From the NCBI RefSeq assembly GCF_900129355.1, contig NZ_FQVL01000001.1, forward strand, positions 853,213-917,212: DNA of 64,000 nt. Direction: 5' to 3'. This DNA comes from Seinonella peptonophila. GTDB taxonomy: Bacteria > Bacillota > Bacilli > Thermoactinomycetales > Thermoactinomycetaceae. Below, in pieces: positions 27,443 to 36,152 of the stretch (the stretch's first letter is position 1; every line of letters begins with the position of its first letter). The position numbers and the translations under genes are program-made. Below the pieces are notes generated by a model. It was not told the origin of the DNA. It ran no database searches and saw only the letters and a program-made list of their open reading frames with translations.

Positions 27443-29017
27443 GTGTCATACTTTTCACCATTACCACATGAAATTACCACCAATCCTTCACTTCCGCTTG
27501 ATCAGAAGCCTCACATTCAAACGATTCGAAGTGCCCTGAGAGATCGAATAAATAGATTCCGTAGGGAAAGAAATAACCGCATCGAACGACTAACCAAGTA
27601 TGAATATGGACAAAAAGCAGTGGTTCGCTATCTGAATACCCATCTATATGACTATTTACAAGCTTTTTATCGAAAGATGCCCTATCAAGAAATGATGAAA
27701 ACACCCCACTACGTAGCGATTTATAATACCATCCATAATGAGCTTTATCAAATGTTTGAGCAATACGAAATCCCAAAATTCCAAGCAGACGCAGGAAAAG
27801 AAAATACTGGAATCACTCACCCAGAAATGGTGCTAAACGCCTGGAATAAACATCGAGCAGAGCTTATCCGACATCCAAATGAAGTCCCTCCTGAACTAAA
27901 AGATTCTCTCTTTCCAGAGTTGCGAAAGCTAGAAGAGCCTCTTTGGGAATTGCTCGCGGATGAATTAATGGCTCGTTGGGATGATGCTTATAGTCCAACC
28001 CACAATATGTCCAAAAATGAGTGGAGAAATTATTTACACCGAGATATCAGCAAGGAAACCTGGATGAAAAAACAACCTGCCAACTACGAAGAGAGTGAAT
28101 GGGAACAATTGTATCCAAGAAACTGGATGAATCATGAATGGTATAACATTGACAGTGAGTTACAAACAGGTTCCTTTTTCGATCAGTTATCTATAGATGA
28201 TCAGACAAAAGCAAATTATCAAAAACAAGTCCAGAAATTTAGTCGATTATTTACGACTCCTCAAGACCGCAGAAGACAATGGATGCGAGTTAGCCCTGCT
28301 AATCTTTTAAATCAAAAAGGACTCATGGCAGGTGTACTCCAAACATCCAATACACCAATGGGTACCAATTTGGGGCACACTTTTGCGCTGTATCTGGCTA
28401 CTCGACATCTTGGCAAAACACCAAAGCAAATATATGCCAGAAAACGATTACTTGATAAGCCTGATGAAGCAGAAGCGGATGCTTTTATCCAACATCTTGA
28501 TAATGAACTAAAAAAAGTGGCCATTCGTATGCGAAAACTACATCGTCTCTCTAGCAATCGTCCAATATGGCGGGCCTATCGCAAATTAGAACTTCTCTAT
28601 AAAGGTGATCCGATTCCAAATACACCAGAGGCACTGCAACAAGCTGCAAAATTTCATAAAGTCGGTATCGATCCTACGAGTCCAGTTGTACAAAATAACT
28701 TACGAAGTGCTCGCTATTACTATAGTCCTGGGGATAATGGTTATTTACACCCCCATCTCCCGCAGGAAGATCCTGCTTTATCACATGAAAATATGGTAAT
28801 CATTCCATCTGCTTTGCGCCGACTCAAACGAAGAAAAATCCGCAGAGAGTTCTTAGAAAATCGACTACCACTTTATTTCTTAGAAAATGAACTTTATCCT
28901 GAAAGAGGGGATGTTGCCGCTGCCCGAGAAATGAGGCGACAAGGACTTGATGATGCTGTTGAGAACTCGAATCCTTCTCGATTTATGGAAAAGAGAGAAA
29001 ATGCACGAACAAGATAA
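27443..29017 (+). CDS. Unrecognised 524-aa hydrophilic protein
   Basis: GTG start at 27443 after a strong AAAGGAGGG. No membrane segment, signal peptide, Cys cluster or nucleotide-binding motif is visible. The sequence is unusually rich in Arg, Glu, Tyr, Trp and Asn, with basic stretches at both ends (RDRINRFRRERNNRIERL near 33; ALRRLKRRKIRREFLENRL near 455) and a middle with DTELQ-like acidic/aromatic segments. It has its own terminator. I do not recognise the family; a structural, RNA-binding or sporulation-related protein are only guesses. Confidence 0.8.
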   Translation: MSYFSPLPHEITTNPSLPLDQKPHIQTIRSALRDRINRFRRERNNRIERLTKYEYGQKAVVRYLNTHLYDYLQAFYRKMPYQEMMKTPHYVAIYNTIHNELYQMFEQYEIPKFQADAGKENTGITHPEMVLNAWNKHRAELIRHPNEVPPELKDSLFPELRKLEEPLWELLADELMARWDDAYSPTHNMSKNEWRNYLHRDISKETWMKKQPANYEESEWEQLYPRNWMNHEWYNIDSELQTGSFFDQLSIDDQTKANYQKQVQKFSRLFTTPQDRRRQWMRVSPANLLNQKGLMAGVLQTSNTPMGTNLGHTFALYLATRHLGKTPKQIYARKRLLDKPDEAEADAFIQHLDNELKKVAIRMRKLHRLSSNRPIWRAYRKLELLYKGDPIPNTPEALQQAAKFHKVGIDPTSPVVQNNLRSARYYYSPGDNGYLHPHLPQEDPALSHENMVIIPSALRRLKRRKIRREFLENRLPLYFLENELYPERGDVAAAREMRRQGLDDAVENSNPSRFMEKRENARTR

Positions 29018-29018
29018 A

Positions 29019-29048
29019 GCCCCAGCCATTATGCTAAGCTGGGGTTTT
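29019..29048 (+). terminator. Terminator between the hypothetical gene and rplT
   Basis: CCCCAGC-cattatgcta-GCTGGGG followed by TTTTC. Serves the plus-strand gene ending at 29017; the complementary side has AAGAT rather than a clean T-tract for rplT. Confidence 0.85.
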
Positions 29049-29058
29049 CTATTTTGAT

Positions 29059-29412
29059 TTAAATCGCTTTGCGTGCTACATCAGCTAACTGCGCAAATGC
29101 TCGTGGATCAGATACAGCTAATTCAGCTAACATCTTGCGGTTGATCTCCACTCCTGCTGACTTTAACCCAAACATTAATTTATTATAGGAAAGTCCGTTC
29201 AGTCTTGATGCTGCATTAATCCTGGTAATCCAAAGGCGGCGAAAATCACGCTTTCTTTGACGACGGTCACGATATGCATACATCAGCGACTTCATCACCT
29301 GTTCTTTTGCAGTACGGAAAAGGCGATGCTTGGAGCCAAAATATCCTTTTGCTAATTTTAATACTTTTTTGCGACGGGCACGAGATACTGTACCACCTTT
29401 TACTCTCGCCAT
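29059..29412 (-). CDS. rplT: 50S ribosomal protein L20
   Basis: 117 aa. [20 protein letters not shown] is the signature start; the basic N-terminal half threads into 23S rRNA and is needed for early 50S assembly. In Firmicutes L20 represses its own infC-rpmI-rplT operon through the leader transcript. Last gene of the operon. Confidence 0.98.
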   Translation of the reverse strand: MARVKGGTVSRARRKKVLKLAKGYFGSKHRLFRTAKEQVMKSLMYAYRDRRQRKRDFRRLWITRINAASRLNGLSYNKLMFGLKSAGVEINRKMLAELAVSDPRAFAQLADVARKAI

Positions 29413-29436
29413 CTGCGATTCCTCCTATTTCCTATG

Positions 29437-29634
29437 CTAACCAATCAGGCTTTTAATTCGCTTCACATCACTTTTATGCATAAGTGTCGCTTTGCGCAAT
29501 TTGCGTTTTTGTTTTGGAGATTTCGCTAAAAACATATGATTGGTATACCCATGATTCCGACGAACTTTACCAGTGCCTGTTTTCCGAAAACGTTTTGTTG
29601 CTGCGCTTTTTGTCTTCATTTTCTGCTTTGCCAT
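29437..29634 (-). CDS. rpmI: 50S ribosomal protein L35
   Basis: 65 aa, starting [20 protein letters not shown] and containing the typical [21 protein letters not shown]. Lies between infC and rplT as in most bacteria. Confidence 0.98.
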   Translation of the reverse strand: MAKQKMKTKSAATKRFRKTGTGKVRRNHGYTNHMFLAKSPKQKRKLRKATLMHKSDVKRIKSLIG

Positions 29635-29656
29635 TATGAAAACGCCTCCTTTTCAC

Positions 29657-30172
29657 TTACTGTTTGGGGCTTAATACCATGATCATCTGACGGCCTTCTA
29701 GCCGTGGTTGACGCTCAACATCAGAGCAATCATTGACTTCTTTTGCAATTCGATCCAAAATACGGCGACCTAGCTCTTGATGTGTGATTTCACGACCACG
29801 AAAACGAATCGCTAATTTCACTTTATCTCCGTTACTTAGGAACTTACGAACGTTTTTCAACTTAGTATTTACATCATGTTCCTCAATCGAAGGGCTAAGA
29901 CGAATCTCTTTGATCTGTGTTGTCTTTTGATTCTTACGTGCCTCTTTTTCTCGCTTACTCTGCTCATAACGATACTTTCCATAATCAATGATCTTACAAA
30001 CTGGTGGTTTTGCTTGTGGAGCTACATTCACCAAATCCAAATTAGCTTCTGCTGCTAATTTAAGTGCCTCACGTAACGGTTTGATCCCTAACTGGTCACC
30101 ATCGGCTCCGATTAAACGAACATCGCGGGCGCGAATTGCTTCGTTAACCTGATGTTGTTCCCTGCTGATCAT
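29657..30172 (-). CDS. infC: Translation initiation factor IF-3
   Basis: 171 aa. N-domain QVNEAIRARDVRLIGADG, linker of Lys/Arg/Glu (KYRYEQSKREKEARKNQK) and C-domain with IRLSPSIEEHDVNTKLKN, AIRFRGREITHQELG. It begins at an ATG after GGAGGTGGCAA, whereas many bacteria use a rare start such as ATT here; MISREQHQVNEAI is the first residues. Regulated by the leader at 30197-30290. Confidence 0.97.
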   Translation of the reverse strand: MISREQHQVNEAIRARDVRLIGADGDQLGIKPLREALKLAAEANLDLVNVAPQAKPPVCKIIDYGKYRYEQSKREKEARKNQKTTQIKEIRLSPSIEEHDVNTKLKNVRKFLSNGDKVKLAIRFRGREITHQELGRRILDRIAKEVNDCSDVERQPRLEGRQMIMVLSPKQ

Positions 30173-30196
30173 TTGCCACCTCCATTAAAAAAAATA

Positions 30197-30290
30197 AAAA
30201 AAGGGGTGCATATGCACCCACTATCATCCTATCAAGTAACCCAGTAACAACCTGTAGTGTTGACTAGGTGAGAAGCGGGTGCTTCTGCTT
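30197..30290 (-). promoter_or_regulatory. infC leader attenuator (L20-leader type)
   Basis: On the minus strand, hairpin AGAAGC-accc-GCTTCT (30271-30286) lies upstream of a terminator GGGTGC-atat-GCACCCC followed by TTTTTTT (30197-30219), just before the infC ribosome site. The loop and 3' arm of the first hairpin (GCACCC) can pair with GGGTGC of the terminator's 5' arm, so the two states exclude each other. This fits L20-dependent premature termination known for Firmicute infC operons. Confidence 0.8.
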
Positions 30291-30330
30291 TTTACATACG
30301 GAATATCTTAACATGACTATTTTTCTTTTG

Positions 30331-31197
30331 TCAAGAATGTGGAGACAGATTCCCATCCTTTGAGACCCCACATTTTATACAACCAGTACAAAGTGTAATT
30401 CTCTCTTCAAAAATCTGAATCAAGGTTCGAATCACATTTGCTTCATTTTGCTTGGTATGTAAAATAATTTGTTCAGGCGATGTAGAAAGAAGGGCACTAA
30501 CAATATAATCTTCATAAGAATACGCATGTGAAAGTTCAATCGTTTCACGCAGCGCCTGATCAATCTCATTATATTGTAGCGGAGTTCCATCATTTCTAAA
30601 CAATTTAAATTTGCCATCCATTTGATGAATCACATGAACGAGATCATAGGTTGGAGTTTGCACTGAAACGAAATATCGCAGTAACTGGATAAATTCCTTA
30701 TACTCTCGATCAAGAATAAACTCCTCTACTACTTCTTGAATTAATTTTTCAATGGACTGACGATACACATGGAAACGAAAATAGATAAAACCATCCAATG
30801 CTAGATGCTCTTCTGTTTTTAAGTAGTCAGTCAAAGCATCGGTTAACTTCATAATCCAATGTTCCACAGATTTTCGGCGAGTCATCAATCGAGCCTCAAC
30901 TTGATCAAGCTCTGAGTGAATCGATTCAGGTAATCGTTTGCTCAATTTTTTATGAATCCAATCGTGTTCCCAACACTCATAAAAAAAAGTTGCTAAACAA
31001 GATGCTAATTCTTGACGTAGCACTTCTTTTTCAGTGGGTTTACAATGATGATCATGGAAAAAAAAGAGCAAGCGGTTTTTTTGATTTTCTACATCGAGTG
31101 AACATGGAAGAAAACGTGCTTGTAATTCTGTAATTTTTGCTTGAAGATTGGTTGTTAATATTTCTGAAATCGACTCCGCACGTGGGATCGTTATCAA
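30331..31197 (-). CDS. ytxC: YtxC-family sporulation-associated protein
   Basis: 288 aa, all soluble, mostly helical. The central and C-terminal sequence (DGFIYFRFHVYRQSIEKLIQEVVEEFILDREYKEFIQLLRYFV and the end with a Cys pair CTGCIKC) fits YtxC, conserved among spore formers and found next to infC in Bacillus; the function is unknown. The start used is TTG 31197; no strong ribosome site is close, so the true start is uncertain. The neighbourhood to infC-rpmI-rplT matches Bacillus. Confidence 0.75.
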   Translation of the reverse strand: MITIPRAESISEILTTNLQAKITELQARFLPCSLDVENQKNRLLFFFHDHHCKPTEKEVLRQELASCLATFFYECWEHDWIHKKLSKRLPESIHSELDQVEARLMTRRKSVEHWIMKLTDALTDYLKTEEHLALDGFIYFRFHVYRQSIEKLIQEVVEEFILDREYKEFIQLLRYFVSVQTPTYDLVHVIHQMDGKFKLFRNDGTPLQYNEIDQALRETIELSHAYSYEDYIVSALLSTSPEQIILHTKQNEANVIRTLIQIFEERITLCTGCIKCGVSKDGNLSPHS

Positions 31198-31272
31198 ATA
31201 GGACAGCTACCCCACTCCCCTTTTCCAATTGATGGTATCTAGTATATGGGGTTAGGGTAGCAGTTATACACA

Positions 31273-31866
31273 TCAAAGCAAGAGATAGACAAAACCACAA
31301 ATCGCAAACAAGTAAGAGAGATGACCTAACCACTCATCAAAGGTTTTTCCTGTCCGAATCTCTATTCCGATTTGCTTCAAACTAAAGCGTTGCGACCATG
31401 GCCAGAGAAAAGGAACTCCTGAAACGGTCAGCATATCAGCAATAATATGGGATAAATAGCCTACAATACCAGCGATCGCATATTGTGACCAGGCTAGCTC
31501 CAAAACCCAAGCAACAAAAATGCAGGCGATTAACGAGTGAGTCAATGTGCGATGTGGAACAAGTGATGAGATAATTAAAAAAACGCCGATTAATAAAATC
31601 CACAACGGGACGGCAGGTACCATTCTTTGATAGGCAATCAACAAAAGACCAATTGCAATTAAGGCAAAAATACGCACAGAATTACTTACTTTGGCAAAAA
31701 AGAAACGATTAATTTTACTACTTTCGGTATCAATATCGGGAACGAGGGCAGCCACTCCCGAAATGGCAACGGTGAATACGAGGTCTAGCCAATTGTTTAC
31801 ATTTGTCAACTGAGCAACTGCAACTCCTGAGGCTAAACCAATCGCAAGATGTGTTTTCCCTGTCAT
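31273..31866 (-). CDS. YdjM/DUF457-type membrane-bound metal-dependent hydrolase
   Basis: 197 aa with about five membrane segments. MTGKTHLAIGLASGVAVAQL with GK/RTH and the later VPDIDTESSKI, HRTLTHSLIA and GYLSHIIADM hold the conserved His/Asp residues of this family, thought to be a zinc-dependent membrane hydrolase related to LexA-induced YdjM. Expression as a single gene upstream of ytxC is likely. Confidence 0.85.
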   Translation of the reverse strand: MTGKTHLAIGLASGVAVAQLTNVNNWLDLVFTVAISGVAALVPDIDTESSKINRFFFAKVSNSVRIFALIAIGLLLIAYQRMVPAVPLWILLIGVFLIISSLVPHRTLTHSLIACIFVAWVLELAWSQYAIAGIVGYLSHIIADMLTVSGVPFLWPWSQRFSLKQIGIEIRTGKTFDEWLGHLSYLFAICGFVYLLL

Positions 31867-32000
31867 CGTAATTTGTACTCCTAATTAACATTATGTTTCG
31901 ACTATTCGATTTTCCATATAGACAACTAATCAGTATTTATGCAATTGATATACTTATTATATATCTATAATATACAACCCTACAAGTAAAAAAGAGAAAA

Positions 32001-32020
32001 ACTCCCCCATACAGAGGAGT
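32001..32020 (-). terminator. Distal copy of the mqnC terminator hairpin with T-tract
   Basis: On the minus strand AACTCCTCTGTATGGGGGAG then TTTTTCTCTTTTTT. It is separated from mqnC by a type I element and an additional hairpin copy at 32301-32320. Confidence 0.85.
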
Positions 32021-32300
32021 TACAGCTTGTAGACAAAGTAAAAGTTCCGTCAATATTTCACGCTTCGCCTCCATTTCAGGCTGCGAAGAAGTCTTCAAGG
32101 CGCCTCGACTACTTGCTCAGGGCGGTATCAACTCGGCTAACGCCTCAAACAGTACTACCGCCTATTCTTCGCTTCATAGTCGAGGCTTTGTAGCGCCTGA
32201 AAGTCGCTCCGCAGCGAAATATTGACTTCACGATTTCTCCTTCTTCTACCCAATTGTACGACATCGTCTTTTTAGCATATAGGTTTTTCATCAGTCTGAA
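32021..32300. repeat. Type I intergenic element, copy c
   Basis: 280 bp between two copies of the mqnC terminator hairpin. Left end ACAGCTTGTAGACAAAGTA, right end GGTTTTTCATCAGTCTG. The interior shares the GCTCAGGGCGGTATCAACTC core and the TACTACCGCCTATTCTTCGC arm with the copies at 5755 and 6058, but it has CCGTCAATATTTCAC / GTGAAGTCAATATTTCGC-like outer arms, as in the degenerate copy at 1470. So at least two subtypes of type I exist. Confidence 0.9.
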
Positions 32301-32320
32301 ACTCCCCTATACAGTGGAGT
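32301..32320 (-). terminator. Proximal copy of the mqnC terminator hairpin (no T-tract)
   Basis: ACTCCACTGTATAGGGGAGT on the minus strand, overlapping the last base of the mqnC stop codon, followed by TTTCAGACTGATG of the element end. Confidence 0.8.
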
Positions 32321-33432
32321 TAGTTTTGCATGATAAAATCCTTATCTACGGTTTCATGCTCATCGAATTTATGCAGGATTTGATAATGCGTATTTCTCTG
32401 TGCCGGCATCTTACCTGCTTGTCGAATCAGTTCAAGCGTACGATTAATATTTACTTTATATGTTGTACCAGCGGCAGAGACGACATTCTCTTCAATCATG
32501 GTACTACCAAAATCATCACAACCATATTGTAATGAAAGTTTTCCTACCTCTGGTCCCATCGTAACCCAAGATGATTGAAAGTGCGGAACGTTATCTAGCA
32601 TAAGTCGGCTGATCGCAACTGCTTTTAAATATTCATCAGACCCCAGTTTTTCGCGTTTTAGATTGGTGAAATCCGGCTGAAAGGTCCAGACGATAAAAGC
32701 AAGGAATCCCTTGGTCTCATCTTGAGCTTGACGAATCCGCAGAAGATGTTTTACCCGTTCCTCTAATGTTTCGCCAAACCCGATCACCATTGTCGCAGTT
32801 GTTGTCATGCCATTTCGCTGTGCTGTTTGCATGACATCCATCCAATCTCGCCAAGATCCTTTTAAACGACTGATTTTACTACGGATACGATCATCTAATA
32901 TTTCCGCTCCACCACCTGGAAGCGAATCCAAACCAGCTTCATGCAACTGCCGAACAACTTCATCTAATGGAAGACCTGATACCTCTTTCATTTTCTGAAT
33001 CTCAGCAGGAGAGAACGAGTGCATATGAATCTGTGGATAATGCCGCTTAATTTTCCGCAATAAATCTAGATAATAGGAAAATGGGAGATCTGGGTGTGTA
33101 CCCCCTTGCATCAAGATTTCTGTCCCACCAACTGCTAACGTTTCGGCAATTTTTTCTAAGATTATCTCGTCATCTAATACATATCCTTCATCAGAACCAG
33201 GAGCTCGATAAAAAGCGCAAAATCGGCAATAAGTATCACAAATATTGGTATAGTTTATGTTACGACCAATAACAAATGTCGTGATTGGATTAGGATTCCA
33301 TTTTTTCATTACCTGATTGGCAGCCCAACCTAATTTCTCGATTTGATCACTTTCCCAAAGCTGTACACCTTCTTCTAAATTCAGTCGCTCTCCTGACAAT
33401 GCTCGATCAAGAATCATATCGATTGTTGACAT
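32320..33432 (-). CDS. mqnC: Cyclic dehypoxanthine futalosine synthase (radical SAM)
   Basis: 370 aa. Third enzyme of the futalosine route to menaquinone; a radical SAM enzyme that cyclises dehypoxanthine futalosine. The 4Fe-4S motif C-x3-C-x2-C is CDTYCRFC (near residue 66), with NYTNICDTYCRFCAFYRAPG in the family pattern, GGTEILMQGGTHPDL for SAM binding and the C-terminal WVTMGPEVGKLSLQYG-type region. Its presence implies menaquinone by the futalosine pathway. Other mqn genes are outside the window. Confidence 0.93.
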   Translation of the reverse strand: MSTIDMILDRALSGERLNLEEGVQLWESDQIEKLGWAANQVMKKWNPNPITTFVIGRNINYTNICDTYCRFCAFYRAPGSDEGYVLDDEIILEKIAETLAVGGTEILMQGGTHPDLPFSYYLDLLRKIKRHYPQIHMHSFSPAEIQKMKEVSGLPLDEVVRQLHEAGLDSLPGGGAEILDDRIRSKISRLKGSWRDWMDVMQTAQRNGMTTTATMVIGFGETLEERVKHLLRIRQAQDETKGFLAFIVWTFQPDFTNLKREKLGSDEYLKAVAISRLMLDNVPHFQSSWVTMGPEVGKLSLQYGCDDFGSTMIEENVVSAAGTTYKVNINRTLELIRQAGKMPAQRNTHYQILHKFDEHETVDKDFIMQN

Positions 33433-33659
33433 ATTGTATCCTCCAATCTCTGTACCGTTCGTAACGCTCTATTTCATCATATCACTTTTCAACCATGCAG
33501 ATAGTGGCTCTTTATTGAACCATTTTTCAATTAACCTCTACATCAGTCGATGTTTTTTGCTATAATATCTTTGAATAACAATATTTTCTTATATTAATAG
33601 AATAATAGACGGTATAATCCCTAAATGATTGACATATTTTTATCAGGGGTTTTCAATTT

Positions 33660-33782
33660 TAATAAAGAGAGGTGAAGGTTCCAGCATTCATAGTTCTAAA
33701 CGCATCGTTTTGGACTTCGTAATAAACATTGTACTTGTTAGAACCAACAAGCGATGAGGTTTGAGTGCTGGTTCAGTTCTAT
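33660..33782 (+). promoter_or_regulatory. Structured leader of the CNNM/CorC gene, candidate cis-regulator
   Basis: CCAGCATTCA (33682-33691) is complementary to TGAGTGCTGG (33763-33772) if one mismatch/wobble is allowed. This closing stem encloses about 70 nt with a further pairing GTTCTAA...TTAGAAC (33693 and 33739), and covers the GTG start at 33765. It begins AGAGGTGAAGG, somewhat like the start of Mg2+ (M-box) leaders, but the other M-box landmarks are not seen. Confidence 0.45.
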
Positions 33783-35114
33783 TTGGAAGATGACATTGGT
33801 ATTGCCATGTTACAACTGTTGCTAGTCCCTTTCTTAGTCCTACTAAACGGCTTCTTTGTTGCTGCGGAATTTGCGATTGTTAAAGTACGCACAACACAGA
33901 TTGCACATTATCAAAATCGGAAAGGGAGAATGGCCAATCGAATTGTCGAAAGGCTGGATGCCTATCTATCTGCGACACAATTAGGCATTACTTTAGCTTC
34001 ACTCGGATTGGGCTGGGCTGGAGAACCTGCCATAAAAATATTACTTCAACCCATTCTTCTCTATTTTAAAATCCCCGGATGGATTCAACATGCCATTTCT
34101 TTTTCAGTTGCATTCGCGATCATCACTTTTTTACACATCGTGATCGGGGAAATGGCTCCTAAGTCGCTTGCGATTCGTGCCGCCGAAAAAGTGACGCTAT
34201 GGGTAGCAGTACCATTACACTGGTTTTATCAAACATTTCGGCCTTTTATATATGTACTCAATAGCTCTGCTAATTTCACACTGCGTTTAATCGGAGTGAA
34301 GGAGCTAAACGAATCTCATCAAGCGCACACTGAAGAAGAAATACGTATGTTAATTGAACAAAGCCATCAAAGCGGTATCATCGATCAAACAGAACGAATC
34401 CTCTTTGACAATGTATTTGATTTCACGGAACGAGTAGCCAGAGAAGTTATGGTACCTCGGGTAAACATGATCTGCCTTTATGAAGACGATCCACTTGATG
34501 AAACCATACAAATTATTAAAAAAAGCAGGCAAACTCGTTTTCCCCTTTGCGGTGAAGATAAAGATGATATCAAGGGCATTATTCATATCCGCGATGTTTA
34601 TGAGAAATTGCTCGATCAAGATGAGTTTGAGCTGATCGAACTTGCACGTCCGACAGTTCTTGTACCAGAAACGATGGAGCTTAAAGATATTCTAAAAAAT
34701 CTTCAAAAAAACCATGTTGAAATGGCAATTGTAGTTGACGAATATGGTGGAACATCAGGGATCGTAACAACCGAGGATATCATCGAAGAAATATTTGGCG
34801 AGATTCAAGACGAGTTTGATGATGAGAAGCCCTTTTTCCAAGAAGAAGGACTTCATACCTCTATCGATTCTCGACTACTCATCAATGACGTCAATGAGTA
34901 TTTTCAGATTGACATCGAGGATGCAGATAATGACACGATTGGTGGATGGTTATTTTCTCAGCTTGGCAAGGTTCCAGCAGTAGGTGATCAAGTCTCATTT
35001 AGAGAGTTTATGTTTACTGTTCAAGAGGTTAGTCATATCCGCATTACACGGATTCTGGTTTCTTCTAAAAACAATCAAGCATTACCTGCTCCAGAATTAA
35101 AAGCGGTCGAATAA
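33765..35114 (+). CDS. CNNM/CorC (HlyC-type) transporter-associated membrane protein
   Basis: 449 aa. DUF21/CNNM membrane domain with three to four segments (residues 10-190, LNGFFVAAEFAIVKVR), a CBS pair (about 215-335, VMVPRVNMICLYEDD ... EYGGTSGIVTTEDIIEEI) and a CorC_HlyC C-terminal domain (about 350-440). Such proteins export Mg2+ or Co2+. GTG 33765 has GAGG 5 nt upstream; TTG 33783 or ATG 33807 are alternatives that suit the family N-terminus. The leader could sequester the first start. Confidence 0.88.
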   Translation: MLVQFYLEDDIGIAMLQLLLVPFLVLLNGFFVAAEFAIVKVRTTQIAHYQNRKGRMANRIVERLDAYLSATQLGITLASLGLGWAGEPAIKILLQPILLYFKIPGWIQHAISFSVAFAIITFLHIVIGEMAPKSLAIRAAEKVTLWVAVPLHWFYQTFRPFIYVLNSSANFTLRLIGVKELNESHQAHTEEEIRMLIEQSHQSGIIDQTERILFDNVFDFTERVAREVMVPRVNMICLYEDDPLDETIQIIKKSRQTRFPLCGEDKDDIKGIIHIRDVYEKLLDQDEFELIELARPTVLVPETMELKDILKNLQKNHVEMAIVVDEYGGTSGIVTTEDIIEEIFGEIQDEFDDEKPFFQEEGLHTSIDSRLLINDVNEYFQIDIEDADNDTIGGWLFSQLGKVPAVGDQVSFREFMFTVQEVSHIRITRILVSSKNNQALPAPELKAVE

Positions 35115-35130
35115 AGACCGCTTTTTTATT
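35101..35130 (+). terminator. Terminator of the CNNM gene
   Basis: AGCGGTC-gaataaa-GACCGCTTTTTTATT, overlapping the stop codon of the CNNM gene. Confidence 0.9.
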
Positions 35131-35136
35131 AAGAGT

Positions 35137-36126
35137 CTAATCATCATCTTCCTCAAAGAAGTCATCCAAGAAAACATCTCGAAAAAGCTCATCATATTCT
35201 TCATCTTTCATAGTCGCATAAATCTTCTCTACTTCTATATCCCCCGATTCAATCTTAGGAATATTCGTTTTTTCCTCTTTTGCGCGCTCTTGTGCTAACC
35301 AATCGTCTATCGAAACCTTTCCTTTTAGCCAAGCTCCAATGGCTCCCACTTTTTGGGACAACCGCTTATGATGATATTGATAATAAAAATATTTATCTCT
35401 AGAAAAGGCATATGGATGAGCAATCATTTCCTGCAAACTTTCACGTATCAGCTCTTTTAACTGACTCATGCTCTCTAGCTTATCCTTATCAATTAAAATT
35501 TCACGCTTTACTTCTTTTTCCATTAAGTAATTATATAGGACTGATTCTAGTAAAATACGCAAACCTTTATCATCTGAAACGATCACCATTCGAATCTCTT
35601 TGATCACATCTGTAAAAAGACGATTTGGCTGAAAGCGAAATTCTTGTAAATAGCCATCAAATCGACGTGAATTTGATCGTTCTTCAAAACCAAGCCCTTC
35701 TAGCGCAGTAATGAATGAACGTAAATGATAGTGAGGATGAAGCTTAATCAATACGCGTTCAGATGAATCTTGTTTACCAGAAACTTTTAAATGAACAACA
35801 AGATAATGAATCACTGATTCCCAAGAAAGGATCGAATTCGAAGTAGGTTTGAATGAAAAAGGAAAGATTTTTTTTGTAGCTGGCTGAATGATAAAGGGTT
35901 GATGAATTTCCATTCTCTCAATCGGGCAAATCACTTCTTGCTCATCTAAGTATAGACTAACTTGATAATCAATATCGATCTGTTCAAATTCATATTCAAT
36001 CATTCCTCCTTCGATAATCAAATAGCCTGTAAAACTCTCCCCCATCATAATCTCGTCTTTTTCTAAGACGAGATCGATCTGTGCAAACTCGCTTCCCCAT
36101 TTCGCTGACAATTGTCTAAAGAGCAA
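35137..36126 (-). CDS. spo0M: Sporulation-control protein Spo0M
   Basis: About 330 aa. Arrestin-like beta fold in residues 1-240 (AQIDLVLEKDEIMMGESFTGYLII ... DIDYQVSLYLDE), typical of Spo0M, followed by an acidic C-terminal tail (EEYDELFRDVFLDDFFEEDD). Start is TTG 36126, which has GGGAGG 10 nt upstream and gives LFRQLSAKWG, aligned with the usual Spo0M start; a longer ORF begins at 36144. In B. subtilis Spo0M affects phosphorelay-dependent sporulation and cell division. Confidence 0.85.
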   Translation of the reverse strand: MLFRQLSAKWGSEFAQIDLVLEKDEIMMGESFTGYLIIEGGMIEYEFEQIDIDYQVSLYLDEQEVICPIERMEIHQPFIIQPATKKIFPFSFKPTSNSILSWESVIHYLVVHLKVSGKQDSSERVLIKLHPHYHLRSFITALEGLGFEERSNSRRFDGYLQEFRFQPNRLFTDVIKEIRMVIVSDDKGLRILLESVLYNYLMEKEVKREILIDKDKLESMSQLKELIRESLQEMIAHPYAFSRDKYFYYQYHHKRLSQKVGAIGAWLKGKVSIDDWLAQERAKEEKTNIPKIESGDIEVEKIYATMKDEEYDELFRDVFLDDFFEEDDD

Positions 36127-36152
36127 TGCAAACATACCTCCCAAAATAACCG

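Noticed and set aside
33660..33782. A standard M-box (ykoK) Mg2+ riboswitch
   Set aside because: Only the AGGTGAAGG start is similar; the later conserved segments of the M-box are missing and the element is too short.
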